Source: GCA-2718815 sp963578105 (GTDB lineage Bacteria; Planctomycetota; Planctomycetia; Pirellulales; Pirellulaceae). From it: a DNA stretch of 64,000 nt. Numbering within the stretch: the stretch's first letter is position 1; every line of letters begins with the position of its first letter. Under the pieces are notes generated by a model. The model searched no databases. It worked only from the letters and a program-made list of their open reading frames with translations, and was not told where the DNA came from. Below, in pieces: positions 1-9,127 of the stretch. The stretch covers positions 62,001 through 126,000 of the forward strand of contig CAUZBP010000005.1 of assembly GCA_963578105.1 (NCBI GenBank), given 5' to 3'. The position numbers were made by a program, and so were the translations under genes.

Positions 1-253
1 GCAACAGGCGCTTGAGCTGGCCGACCGCGTGTCGAAAGTGACGAGGCATGGTACTGCCACTGTTCTGGATACCCTTGCTGCAGCCCATGCGGAGGTGGGA
101 AATTTCGAGGAGGCCGTGCGGTGGCAGGAGAAGGCCGTACAGCTGGCACCAGGACCCCAACAGGACATTCTGCGCCGACGCCTCGAACTGTACAGGTCCG
201 GTCAACCATTCCGCGAGGGCTCTCAGCAACCTGCGAACGGGAAAAACGATTAA
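1..253 (+). CDS. TPR-repeat protein, C-terminal end (partial)
   Basis: The frame is open from base 2, so the gene starts outside the window; only about 83 C-terminal residues are visible. The segment around VLDTLAAAHAEVGNFEEAV with the following helix (RWQEKAVQLAP) has the spacing of a tetratricopeptide repeat and is the usual last repeat of planctomycete TPR proteins. After it comes a short charged tail (LRRRLELYRSGQPFRE) and a polar end. TPRs mediate protein-protein contacts; the role of the whole protein cannot be told from this piece. The GTG at 29 is in frame but internal to the repeat helix and is not a credible start. Confidence 0.7.
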   Translation, partial: QQALELADRVSKVTRHGTATVLDTLAAAHAEVGNFEEAVRWQEKAVQLAPGPQQDILRRRLELYRSGQPFREGSQQPANGKND

Positions 254-290
254 GAGCTTATCCCCAAACCCGGAGCGCGAGGCTCCAGCT
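250..290. repeat. Short dispersed repeat, copy 1 (half element)
   Basis: The stretch taagagcttatccccaaacc followed by a ggagc-gcgag-ggctcc hairpin sits directly at the stop codon of the TPR gene. A near copy of the same arrangement occurs at 7719-7765, where it forms one arm of a longer palindrome that ends in a T run. Here the second arm is not obvious. It may help terminate the TPR transcript. The rest of the gap to 522 shows nothing recognisable. Confidence 0.4.
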
Positions 291-522
291 TCTGCCTGGT
301 GCTGGCCGCTCTGTTGGTGCTGGCCCGCGTAAGGTTTTAAATTGTTAAAGAGCGGTGAAGGCAGTCACGCCCAGTGCATCTGAGCGCCGCCGCCCTTGGT
401 CTTTTTTCCTTGCCTTCACTATTTCCTCCTTGTCGGGTCCAGATCTGTCGGCGGAAATCAAATTTCCTATCCGTTGACTATCTCCATTCCGCCGAATTCT
501 CGATCCTCGCGGGGATCGGATT

Positions 523-3500
523 TTACTGGCTCCCCCCGTCACCTTGGCTGCCGGCTGGCAGGGGGACCTGCTGATGCGACATCAGGTAGGCAAAAAGGTC
601 CGCCGTCTGCTGCTCGTTCAGGACATCCAGCAACCCCTCGGGCATCAGCGAGAGACGGGTTGGCCGGGACTCGTCGATGTCGGCGGTGCGGATCACTACC
701 ACCCCGGTGGGAGTCTGGACCTCCCAGGACTGTTGGGTCTTGCGGAGGACAACGCCATTGACCACACGGCCATCGGTCAGTAGCAGGCTGGTTACGCGAA
801 AGCTTTCGGCCAGTGTGGCACTCGGATCGACGATGTTTTCAAGCAGGTACTGCAGGCTGTTTCGCTGGGCCCCGGTCAGGTCCGGTGCCATCTTCTCTCC
901 GCGGCCAAACAGCGTGTGGCACTTGCCACAGCTCTTGTCCCAGAGCAGCCGGCCGTTGGAAGGGTCTGCATCGGCAAACGCGGTCCGGTCCAGTTGCTCC
1001 CGCAGCTTCTCGATTCGCTGCCTCTTGTCAGCCGTGATCGGTCGCAGTTCCGGCCAGGTCCTGCCCAGCAGCTCGAGCAGTCGCGGGTCCTCGTATCCCT
1101 GCATCTGGCGAATCTGGGAAACTGTCACCTGCCGGTAATCGATCTTGCCCTCTACGACCGCCTCCATCATGGCCACCGCCGAAGTGGGGCGTGTTGCCAG
1201 GGTCTCGATCACCGCCTCGCGACCACGGCCGCGGAGCCGGCCATAGGCGTCAAGCAGGATCCGGGTCATCTGCTCCGGCGCCAGCATGGCGATGCCGCGT
1301 ACCGCCTCGGCCACCACGTTCCGGTCCCCCAGTTGCTTTTCCAGCAGTGGAAGCAGGCCCTCGGCTCGTGCATTGACCAGCGAGCGGATCGCTGCCTGCC
1401 GCGAGGCGCTGTCGTTCCGGCCGGAGGCGACGAGCTCTTTCAGCTGCTCAACCCCGCGCCCGTCGCCAAACACCACCCCCAGCTGCTGAACCCGTTGCTG
1501 GACCATTCCAGATTCGGAGCTGGCCAGCACGCTTTGCACCGCCGGCCAGTCTTCCGGCTGGGGCGCCCGGGGCCATGACTTGAGCGCGTCAAACAGCCCA
1601 CTGAGAATATCCTCCTGCTGGTTTGTCGCCATCGTGGGCAGGGCCTGGACCAGGCGGTTGACCGCCCGCCCGTTCTGCTCCGGGTCCTCTCCCAGGCGAC
1701 GGCTGATATACCGGCGCACCTGGGCCTGGCGGGCCGTGACAGCCAGCCTTACTCCCTCCTCGGCGTTGCCCCCCACCGCTTTTTCCACGCCATACCAGAT
1801 CATCAGTGGTAGCACGCGGTCGGTGGCAAATTCCTCGCGGGCGACCAGCTGCCGGGCAATCGGCCAGACCTGCCCGGCTGGTAAACGCTGCAGTGCCGAG
1901 GCGAGGTAGCAGAGGACCAGGCCCGAGTCATCCCTGCCGGCCCGGTCGGCCAGGGCGATGATTACCTGGCCTGGAACCTGTGGATCCTCCACCAGCAGCC
2001 GGACACTCCAGCAGCGGACATGTTCTTCCGGATCGTTCAGTTGCTCAAGTAGCCAGTCGGTGGTGGTGCCACCGGTCACATGCAAGGCCCACATCGCCCG
2101 CAACCGGCGGGTCACGTCCGGGTTGCCGTGGTAGATCCGGAGAAGCTGCCGGTGAACCGCCTGCATCGGTTGCCGACGGGCGGCGCGGTACTGCAGGATC
2201 TGCCTGGCCTGGCGGACATACCAGTCATTGGCATGCAGTTGGAGCTTGACAAGGTGCGTGTTGGACTGTCCTGCCAGCCCATCCGGCCCTTCCGTCCGCC
2301 GTAGTGCTTTTGGCAGGTCGTCCGCTGAGCCATGGCGGACCTTGTAGATCCGCCCCGACGTCCGGTGCACGCCGTCGTGCTCGTGGCACTCACCCACGTC
2401 GGACCAGTCGGCAATATAGACACCGCCGTCGGGGCCGTAAATCAACTCGATCGCGCGGAACCAGGGGTCGCTGGTGGAGAGGAAATCCGCTTCGTGAAGG
2501 CCCGTGTAGGTGGCCCCCTGTCGCTCGAGTCGATCCTGGTTGAGTCGGAGCCCGTGCAGGTTGACCGTGAACAGGCGGCCGCGATAAACGTCGGGCCAGT
2601 TATCTCCCAGGTAGATCATCATGCCGCTGTGGGCATGACCTCCACCCGCCTCGTCCGTTGAGGCGCTCATCCCTTTCTTGGTATCGTTCCATGCCTCGGC
2701 CGTGTCCCAGTGCACGTGATCGGCATTCTGGTCCAACAGCTCGTACACGTAAGGGTTGTGGTCCGGCCCGAACATCCGCTTGAAGTGGGCCCCGGGCAGG
2801 GCGTGCCAGAGATGCCCTATCACGGTGTTGATAAAGAACAGCTCGCCGTGGTCATCCCAGTCGTGCCCCCAGGAGTTGGTGGTCCCGCTGCAGACCATTT
2901 CCAACCGACGTGTCTGCGGATGGAATCGCCAGATCCCGGGGCCGATCACAAGGCGTTCCTGATCCGGTGTGCCGGGGATCCCCACGTGGCCATCATTGGA
3001 GATGCCATTGCGTCCGTAGAGCCAGCCGTCGGGGCCCCACTTCAGCCCGTTGGCAAAGTTGTGGTGATTCGACGGCCCCAGCTCAAACCCATCCAGGACC
3101 ACCTGCGGATCGCCATCGGGCCGGTCATCGCCGTCGGCATCGGGCAGGAAAAGGAGCTGGGGCGGGCACATCGCCCAGACGCCCCCCATCCCCACCTCGA
3201 CGCTGGTCAGTTGCATCGCCTGGTCCCAGAAGACCTTTCGCCCGTCTGCCTCGCCGTCGTGGTTGCGATCCTCAAGGATCACGATCCGGTCCCGGTGTCG
3301 CTCGTCCTTGACCACCGGGTTTTCCGCGTACGTGTAGTTCTCCGCCACCCAGAGACGGCCCCGTGGGCCGGTGGTCAAGGCGATCGGCTGCCGGACCTCC
3401 GGTTCTGCGGCAAACAGTGTGACCTGGAATCCATCCGGGGCCTTGATGGCAGCCAATGCCTCGGCCGGCGTGGTCAGTGGCGGGGCGTCGCGCTGGGTAT

Positions 3501-3615
3501 CGATCGCCGTGGGAAACGAATCCTTTTCATCCTCCGAGAACAGCGGAGTGCCCAGCACCAGGGCCGCTGCCAGGACGACCAGTTGGAGCCAGCGGTGCTG
3601 CCGGTCTTTTCGCAT
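523..3615 (-). CDS. PVC-type haem-binding membrane-bound dehydrogenase domain protein
   Basis: A large secreted protein of 1030 residues. The chosen ATG at 3615 follows an AAAGGAA RBS and gives a typical signal peptide (MRKDRQ, then WLQLVVLAAALVL); the open frame continues 25 codons upstream without signal character. Residues about 40-450 form the planctomycete membrane-bound dehydrogenase beta-propeller (GRLWVAEN, DGWLYGRNG, the IADWSDVGECHEHDG segment). About 450-850 is alpha-helical and HEAT-like. The C-terminus has a PVC haem-binding domain with CGKCH at about 896-900 and the usual SFRVTSLLLTDGRVVNG block. The family is thought to oxidise a sugar-like substrate and pass electrons to its own c-type haem; substrate unknown. 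It stands alone on the minus strand. Confidence 0.9.
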   Translation of the reverse strand: MRKDRQHRWLQLVVLAAALVLGTPLFSEDEKDSFPTAIDTQRDAPPLTTPAEALAAIKAPDGFQVTLFAAEPEVRQPIALTTGPRGRLWVAENYTYAENPVVKDERHRDRIVILEDRNHDGEADGRKVFWDQAMQLTSVEVGMGGVWAMCPPQLLFLPDADGDDRPDGDPQVVLDGFELGPSNHHNFANGLKWGPDGWLYGRNGISNDGHVGIPGTPDQERLVIGPGIWRFHPQTRRLEMVCSGTTNSWGHDWDDHGELFFINTVIGHLWHALPGAHFKRMFGPDHNPYVYELLDQNADHVHWDTAEAWNDTKKGMSASTDEAGGGHAHSGMMIYLGDNWPDVYRGRLFTVNLHGLRLNQDRLERQGATYTGLHEADFLSTSDPWFRAIELIYGPDGGVYIADWSDVGECHEHDGVHRTSGRIYKVRHGSADDLPKALRRTEGPDGLAGQSNTHLVKLQLHANDWYVRQARQILQYRAARRQPMQAVHRQLLRIYHGNPDVTRRLRAMWALHVTGGTTTDWLLEQLNDPEEHVRCWSVRLLVEDPQVPGQVIIALADRAGRDDSGLVLCYLASALQRLPAGQVWPIARQLVAREEFATDRVLPLMIWYGVEKAVGGNAEEGVRLAVTARQAQVRRYISRRLGEDPEQNGRAVNRLVQALPTMATNQQEDILSGLFDALKSWPRAPQPEDWPAVQSVLASSESGMVQQRVQQLGVVFGDGRGVEQLKELVASGRNDSASRQAAIRSLVNARAEGLLPLLEKQLGDRNVVAEAVRGIAMLAPEQMTRILLDAYGRLRGRGREAVIETLATRPTSAVAMMEAVVEGKIDYRQVTVSQIRQMQGYEDPRLLELLGRTWPELRPITADKRQRIEKLREQLDRTAFADADPSNGRLLWDKSCGKCHTLFGRGEKMAPDLTGAQRNSLQYLLENIVDPSATLAESFRVTSLLLTDGRVVNGVVLRKTQQSWEVQTPTGVVVIRTADIDESRPTRLSLMPEGLLDVLNEQQTADLFAYLMSHQQVPLPAGSQGDGGSQ

Positions 3616-3937
3616 CGCCAGGTTCCTTTCAACGACAGGGTGATCAGGCTGCACCGTGTTGTACTCCACCTGCTGATGCACAATCAACACCCAGCGATCG
3701 GCAACATGACGGCCATCCGGGTGAATCTCTTGTCCCCGGTTTCGTCAGGCCAGAACTTTACGCATGGTAGCCACTCCAACAACTCCTCAGCAGAAAGGAT
3801 GTAAAAAACGCTTCCCACAGTCTGCTGATGGAATCGCTTTCTTGTTTCTTGCTGATAGAAACCACGCACCAGGAGACGGGCGTCGCAGCGCACCAACCGC
3901 AGGGAACATCATTCGACAACCCATGGCCACACAACCG
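3616..3937. other. Intergenic, no gene seen
   Basis: About 320 bases between two minus-strand genes. It carries the RBS and presumably the promoter of the haem-binding protein gene. Open frames crossing it have no signal, RBS or family character. No convincing terminator was seen after the acyltransferase gene. Confidence 0.5.
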
Positions 3938-5638
3938 TCAAGCTGCTGTCTGCGCTGCGGCTTTCTCGGGCCGTTTGCGCGGTCCGTTCAAGAGCGTCCC
4001 CAACCAGGTATAGCGGACCAGGGTCTGGTAAGTCAGCAACAGAAACCCGCTGACGACAACGCAAACCAAACCGAACTTCACGATCGCCGGCAACTGCCAA
4101 TCCCGGACCGCCAATTGAGCGGCCATGATCAACGGCAGGTGAGCAAGGTACAGCCAGTACGACGAATCGGACAAGTAGCGGAACGTCCTGCTCTCTTGCG
4201 TCAATAGTTTGCGGAACAAACCCATCAAGGCAAACGTCATCGTCCAAACGTAGATCGTCTGTAACGCGACCGAGATTGGTCGATGCATGCCGGGGTCCGC
4301 AACGTTGTCTCGGAATCCGAAGCTGCCCAGCGAAAACTCCAGCCCGAGCGGGAAGATGATGAGCAACCCGATCGGCAACGTGAGCCACCACCACCGTCCC
4401 ACCCGTCCCGTGTCGTCATGGCAGTCGAAGTACAAAGCGCCGAAACCGAAGAAGACTGCGTAGTAACCCAGGATTTGCGGCGCGGGCAGAAGACCTATCG
4501 ATGTGTCTGGCCCGAAGCTGCGGTATCCCATGAACGACTGCGGAACCATCGTCAACGGAATCAGCCATAAAAAGCGAGCTGGCGACAACACCAACCACTT
4601 GGGTGGCCCTTTCCACTGCAAACCATCGGCAACGCTGGCAAACGCGGTAAAGGCAATGACTAACCAGCAGAGAAACCACAAGAACCAAAGGTGATGAAAA
4701 ACGGGAATGTACATCAGCAGCATTGCCAAGCCCCATAACCCTTCGTCCTTGTCATCGTTGCCGTTGGCATTTTCTTTTTCGTCTTCACCCTTGAGCCGCT
4801 GATCGGCGCCGGCGCCGTGTTGGCGGAGAAGTTCCGCGGTTTTCGGTCTGCCGGATTTGACTTCTTCTTCATCGAGCTCGATGCGCAACAATGCTGCGAC
4901 AAACTGCGTCACCTTCCAATGAGCCGCCGAACTGTCCAGCGGTGTCTCACCGTTCTTATTCCTGGCGTTGACATCCGCGCCTTCCTGGATCAGCAGGTCG
5001 ACGGTTTCCGTGTGGCCGAGAAAGGCGGCCGCATGCAAGGGCCTGCCTCCGTCCTTGTTCCCGGCATTGACGTCCGCGCCTTTCTGGATCAGCAGGTCAA
5101 CGGCTTCCGTTTGACCGAGAAGAGCCGCCCAACACAGGGGAGTTACGCCGAATTGACCATCCTTGGCATTGATATCCGCACCATTCTCCAAGTGCCGTTT
5201 GATGGCGCTGATGTTGCCAATTCTCGCGGCGGTCCAAATATCGGAGTCAGCATCCCTGGTTGCTGTGGATCTGGAATTTTGTTGAATCGCGGATTGAATC
5301 GCCTTTCCGCTGATCCAGTTCACTGCAGGCACGATCGTGACCAGACCCAGCATACAAGGCAAGAAGACACGACGAAAACGTTGCCAAACCAGTGACTTCA
5401 AACCGCGCCGGCGCCACAGCATGGCGGTAAAGAAACCACTTAACAAAAAGAAAACCGGCATCCGAAAACCATGCACGGCGAAAAAAAACAGTCCAAACCC
5501 GGTGTGCTGCTGGCGATCCTGCACAATCCACGGGAACTCAACAAACGACAGCGCGCCATGCAGGGCAATCCCCAACAGCATGACGACCGCTCGAAGTGCA
5601 TCCAAATCATGCCGGCGAGCGGAAGTCGTGAGGGTCAT
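3938..5638 (-). CDS. Acyltransferase-3 family membrane protein with inserted ankyrin repeats
   Basis: 566 residues. The N-terminus (RHDLDALRAVVMLLGIALHG) and the FFFAVHGFRMPVFFLLSGFF helix are typical of acyltransferase-3 proteins of the OpgC/MdoC-like type, which acylate or succinylate carbohydrates at the membrane. After about three hydrophobic segments (to residue 110) the fold is interrupted by residues about 131-280, which contain at least three ankyrin repeats (NGADINAKD, GVTPLCWAALLGQTEAVDLL, RPLHAAAFLGHTETVDLL) and then a charged, Glu/Lys/Asp/Asn-rich linker. From about 301 the remaining membrane helices resume and run to the C-terminus (YWLYLAHLPLIMAAQ). The frame is intact and ankyrins lie inside it, so this is an insertion and not two genes. 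No strong RBS is seen before the ATG at 5638. Acceptor and donor are unknown. Confidence 0.85.
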   Translation of the reverse strand: MTLTTSARRHDLDALRAVVMLLGIALHGALSFVEFPWIVQDRQQHTGFGLFFFAVHGFRMPVFFLLSGFFTAMLWRRRGLKSLVWQRFRRVFLPCMLGLVTIVPAVNWISGKAIQSAIQQNSRSTATRDADSDIWTAARIGNISAIKRHLENGADINAKDGQFGVTPLCWAALLGQTEAVDLLIQKGADVNAGNKDGGRPLHAAAFLGHTETVDLLIQEGADVNARNKNGETPLDSSAAHWKVTQFVAALLRIELDEEEVKSGRPKTAELLRQHGAGADQRLKGEDEKENANGNDDKDEGLWGLAMLLMYIPVFHHLWFLWFLCWLVIAFTAFASVADGLQWKGPPKWLVLSPARFLWLIPLTMVPQSFMGYRSFGPDTSIGLLPAPQILGYYAVFFGFGALYFDCHDDTGRVGRWWWLTLPIGLLIIFPLGLEFSLGSFGFRDNVADPGMHRPISVALQTIYVWTMTFALMGLFRKLLTQESRTFRYLSDSSYWLYLAHLPLIMAAQLAVRDWQLPAIVKFGLVCVVVSGFLLLTYQTLVRYTWLGTLLNGPRKRPEKAAAQTAA

Positions 5639-5838
5639 GAGACTGGATCGAATGTGAACGATTCTGTTGTACTCTGCTGCGATGCAAAATACGCAACACT
5701 TCCAGCGCCCTGAGCATTTCTACGTTGGACCCTGACCGCACTACAGATGACCTGCCAAGAAGCGGTTGGCACCGTAAAGTGCACAACGAACCAGGCGTGG
5801 CCTGGCCCTGCAAGGCGTAGTAACCCCGGTGATGGAGT

Positions 5839-7551
5839 TTACTGCCCACCCCGTCTTCGGGACAGCACCAGAAGGCCACCCAGTGATAACAGAACCAGCG
5901 ATACCGGTTCGGGAACGGCAGCCGCTCCGCCGTATCCGGTGGGCGTGAAACTGCCGGCCAGTGTGTTGTAGTCGCTCAAGTCGACGTCACCGTCGCCGTC
6001 GCCATCACCAGTCGAGAAAAGACCTGCAGAACTTCCGGGACTAAAGTTCGTTGCCAGTGTGTTAAAGTCCGTCAAGTCAATGTCTCTGTCGAGATCGACG
6101 TCGCTGGAGATGTAAGCAGACGCCTGACCGTTCTCGGTAGCGGCGTCGGACAGCCAGGCAGCCACGTCATCGCCGTTAAGCGTGCCATCACCAGTCAGGT
6201 CGTACACCGATCCGGCGGCACTGACTCCGGTTACCAGGTTGCCCTGGCCGAACAGGTCGTCAATGTCTGCCACGTCACAGGCGGAATCACCGGTGAAGTC
6301 ACAATCAGGGCCGCTGTCGATACCGATTCGCTCCGCCACGACAAAGGTGGAATAAGCAATCTGGCTGGCTGAAAGCAAGTGGGTAGAGATGATGTGGTTG
6401 CCCATATCCACGCTGGAGGTCATGTTCACCCATGGGCTGTTATTTGTTGAGCCGAAGATCTTCAAATCTGACTCATCCACACCCAAGGTGGCAGCCAATG
6501 CGCTGTCATAGCGGAATGACACCGTGGTGTTGTCCATCTGGACCCCCGAGACATTCCACGCGCCGATTGCGTCGACAAGGGGCTCCTGGGCCAACACATC
6601 CGGGTGATCCACTGCAAGGACGCTTCCCGTGACGTAGACGCCGACAACGGGCCACTGGGCGTTCTTGACACCAAAACCGTTGATCTTGTCCATCATGGCG
6701 CCCTCGTGCCATGCCATGTCGCCAACGCCGGTATACTGAGTGTTACGAAGAACCGTAAACAACTTCAACTCGGCACCGTTTTGGGCGTAGAACCCCCAAT
6801 CAGAGCCGGCCGTTTGTTCACCGCGACTCTGACCTTCCCAACTCGACAGATCCAGGACACGCCCTGCGGCGCCTCCCCAGCCGTCGGCTACGAACTTCGC
6901 GGCAAACATTGCCATCGTGGTGTTGCCGCCGGTTCTGGAGACCGCGCCCACGCCCTGGATGGTCATAGGAGCTATCGCGGGGCTGCCGCCGTGCTGCTCG
7001 CCGAAACCATTGCTGCCGTTGCTGATATTGAAGGTCCCCTCGCTGTTGGCGTCTCCGAGATTCAGTCGGGCTACCATGTTTGGATTGCCACCGTCACTTT
7101 GCAGAAAGGTAGTGCCGGACATGAAGGAATCCACCACGGAATTGCCGCTGATGTTCAGCTCGATCGATGCCGCATTACCACCCATCCGCATTCTAAATTC
7201 CGCGGCCCCACCGGTGAGGTTCACCTGTGCCCCGTTGATGATATCGATCCGTTGTATCTCATCGCCGTCCCCGGCTTGGGTCTGGACGCTCATTCCCGGC
7301 ATATTGAGGACTTCATAGCCAGCAGCATTGCCGTCGATAATTGCATAATCGGAGTTCGAGAAATTGCCGAGCTGTCCGGCCACACTCGTCCCGGTCGCTG
7401 CATTGCCGGGGACTATCCCACCGTTCCAGTTGCTGCCATTGAACCAATCATTGTCACCAGCATTGCCACTCCACAAAGCTGCTTCCACCGCACCCGCGGT
7501 GACCGTGACCACGAACAAAAACAGGATTGTGATTGTTGTAAGTTTCTTCAT
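5839..7551 (-). CDS. PEP-CTERM protein with dockerin-like repeats (duplicate A)
   Basis: 570 residues from the ATG at 7551, which follows an AGAAGGATAACA RBS and starts a clear signal peptide (MKKLTTITILFLFVVTVTAG). The N-terminal ~330 residues (LWSGNAGDNDWFNGSNWNGG onward) form the beta-rich passenger found in planctomycete autotransporter-like and PEP-CTERM proteins. About residues 440-540 hold calcium-binding dockerin-like loops (DFTGDSACDVADID, DLTGDGTLNGDD, DGDGDGDVDLSDYN). The end is a PEP-CTERM anchor: VPEP, a hydrophobic helix, then SRRRGGQ, implying exosortase processing at the cell surface. The neighbour at 7850 is a tandem duplicate that lacks the dockerin part. Confidence 0.88.
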   Translation of the reverse strand: MKKLTTITILFLFVVTVTAGAVEAALWSGNAGDNDWFNGSNWNGGIVPGNAATGTSVAGQLGNFSNSDYAIIDGNAAGYEVLNMPGMSVQTQAGDGDEIQRIDIINGAQVNLTGGAAEFRMRMGGNAASIELNISGNSVVDSFMSGTTFLQSDGGNPNMVARLNLGDANSEGTFNISNGSNGFGEQHGGSPAIAPMTIQGVGAVSRTGGNTTMAMFAAKFVADGWGGAAGRVLDLSSWEGQSRGEQTAGSDWGFYAQNGAELKLFTVLRNTQYTGVGDMAWHEGAMMDKINGFGVKNAQWPVVGVYVTGSVLAVDHPDVLAQEPLVDAIGAWNVSGVQMDNTTVSFRYDSALAATLGVDESDLKIFGSTNNSPWVNMTSSVDMGNHIISTHLLSASQIAYSTFVVAERIGIDSGPDCDFTGDSACDVADIDDLFGQGNLVTGVSAAGSVYDLTGDGTLNGDDVAAWLSDAATENGQASAYISSDVDLDRDIDLTDFNTLATNFSPGSSAGLFSTGDGDGDGDVDLSDYNTLAGSFTPTGYGGAAAVPEPVSLVLLSLGGLLVLSRRRGGQ

Positions 7552-7711
7552 TGTTATCCTTCTCTCAATAAAGATGTGTTCAGTCGAGATGTGTCTGGCA
7601 CACTCACGAGCCACATCCGGTGACCCTGTCAACGCAGCGGAACTTCACGCCGAAATATTGTTTTAACTCCGATAAGGCTTTCCGTGAAGGGATCTCAGCA
7701 ACCGTCGCACG

Positions 7712-7793
7712 AAAAAAACTAAGAGCTCGTCCCCAAACCGGGAGCACAAGGCTCCCGGTTCCCTTTAGGAAAAAGGTCGGGATAAGCTCTAAG
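7712..7793 (-). terminator. Long inverted repeat with T run, likely terminator of duplicate B
   Basis: Read on the minus strand, a tagagcttatccc arm pairs with ggggacgagctctta. Inside is a perfect 9-bp hairpin (accgggagc / gctcccggt, 5-base loop) at about 7737-7759. Immediately after the outer arm comes a run of seven T. This lies some 60 bases beyond the stop of the gene at 7850 and fits a factor-independent terminator. The left arm resembles the element at 250-290, so it may also be a REP-like dispersed repeat. Confidence 0.6.
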
Positions 7794-7849
7794 TGATCGC
7801 CTGCGAACGGCGCCATGGAGTAACAAATTGCAAGTATTATACGCGGCTG

Positions 7850-9127
7850 TTAGCGTCGACGGCGTAGCATTGGCAGTCCAAGCGCTGTCAGCACCAGAAG
7901 GACAAACGTCGATGGCTCGGGAACGCCAACCGCCACGGCAAAGGTGGAACTAGCGATCTCGCTGGCTGAAAGTCCGTCGGCGTAAATGATGTGGTTGGCC
8001 GTATCCACGCTGGAGGTCACGTCCACCCCGGACATAAAGACCTTCAGGTCCGACTCAGTCACACCCAAGTTGCCAGCCAACAGGCTGTCATAGCGGAATG
8101 ACAACGTGGTGTTGTCCATCTGGACCCCCGAGACATTCCACGCGCCGATTGGGTCGATAAGGGGGAACACATCAGGGTGATCCAGCGCAAGGACGCTTCC
8201 CGTGACGTAGACGCCGACAGGAGGCCACTGGCTGTTCTTGACACCAAAGCCGTTGATCTTGTCCATCATGGCGTCCTCATGCCATACCTTGTCGCCAACG
8301 CCGGTATACTGAGTGTTACGAAGAACCGTAAACAACTTCAACTCGGCACCGTTTTGGGCGTAGAAACCCCAATCGGAGCCGGCCGTTTGTTCACCGCGAC
8401 TCTGACCTTCCCAACTAGACAGATCCAGGACACGCCCTGCGGCGCCTCCCCAGCCGTCGGCTACGAACTTCGCGGCAAACATTGCCATCGTGGTGTTGCC
8501 GCCGGTTCTGGAGACCGCGCCCACGCCCTGGATGGTCATAGGAGCTATCGCGGGGCTGCCGCCTTGCTGCTCACCGAAAGTATTGGCGCCGTTGCTGATA
8601 TTGAAGGTTCCTCCGCTGCTGGCGTCTCCAAGATTCAGTCGGCCTACCATGTTTGGATTGCCACCGTCACCTTGCAGAAAGGTAGTGCCGGACATGAAGG
8701 AATCCACCACGGAATTGCCGCTGATGTTCAGCTCGATGGATGCCGCATTACCACCCATCCGCATTCTAAATTCCGCGGCCCCACCGGTGAGGTTCACCTG
8801 TGCCCCGTTGATGATATCGAGCCGTTGTATCTCATCGCCGTTCCCGGCTTGGGTCTGGATGGACATTCCCGGCATATTGAGGACTTCATAGCCAGCAGCA
8901 TTGCCGTCGATAATTGCATGATTGGAGACCGAGAAATTGCCGAGCTGTCCTGCTACACTCGTCCCGGTCGCTGCATTTCCGGGGACTGTCCCACCATTCC
9001 AGTTGCTGCCATTGAACCAGTCATTGTCACCAGCATTGCCACTCCACAAAGCCGCTTCCACCGCACCCACGGTGACCGTGACCACGAACAAAACCGCGAT
9101 TGTGATTGTTGTAAGTTTCTTCATCAT
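7850..9127 (-). CDS. PEP-CTERM protein (duplicate B)
   Basis: 425 residues from the ATG at 9127, seven bases after a GGGAG RBS; the next codon is also ATG. Signal peptide MMKKLTTITIAVLFVVTVTVG. Residues 1 to about 330 are nearly identical to the gene at 5839-7551, including the nucleotide level and part of the upstream leader. The two diverge after the segment around GSVLALDHPDVF: this copy ends quickly in a short linker and its own PEP-CTERM anchor (VPEPSTFVLLVLTALGLP, then MLRRRR), with no dockerin loops. It is probably surface-anchored through an exosortase system encoded elsewhere. Function of the passenger domain is unknown. Confidence 0.87.
   Translation of the reverse strand: MMKKLTTITIAVLFVVTVTVGAVEAALWSGNAGDNDWFNGSNWNGGTVPGNAATGTSVAGQLGNFSVSNHAIIDGNAAGYEVLNMPGMSIQTQAGNGDEIQRLDIINGAQVNLTGGAAEFRMRMGGNAASIELNISGNSVVDSFMSGTTFLQGDGGNPNMVGRLNLGDASSGGTFNISNGANTFGEQQGGSPAIAPMTIQGVGAVSRTGGNTTMAMFAAKFVADGWGGAAGRVLDLSSWEGQSRGEQTAGSDWGFYAQNGAELKLFTVLRNTQYTGVGDKVWHEDAMMDKINGFGVKNSQWPPVGVYVTGSVLALDHPDVFPLIDPIGAWNVSGVQMDNTTLSFRYDSLLAGNLGVTESDLKVFMSGVDVTSSVDTANHIIYADGLSASEIASSTFAVAVGVPEPSTFVLLVLTALGLPMLRRRR

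Noticed and set aside
2710..3804. 364-codon plus-strand open frame opposite the haem-binding dehydrogenase gene
   Set aside because: Shadow of the minus-strand gene: no RBS, no signal, His/Val/Pro-rich composition, no domain.
6604..7623. Long plus-strand frames opposite both PEP-CTERM genes
   Set aside because: The frame recurs in both duplicates only because the coding strand is duplicated; no RBS or domain.
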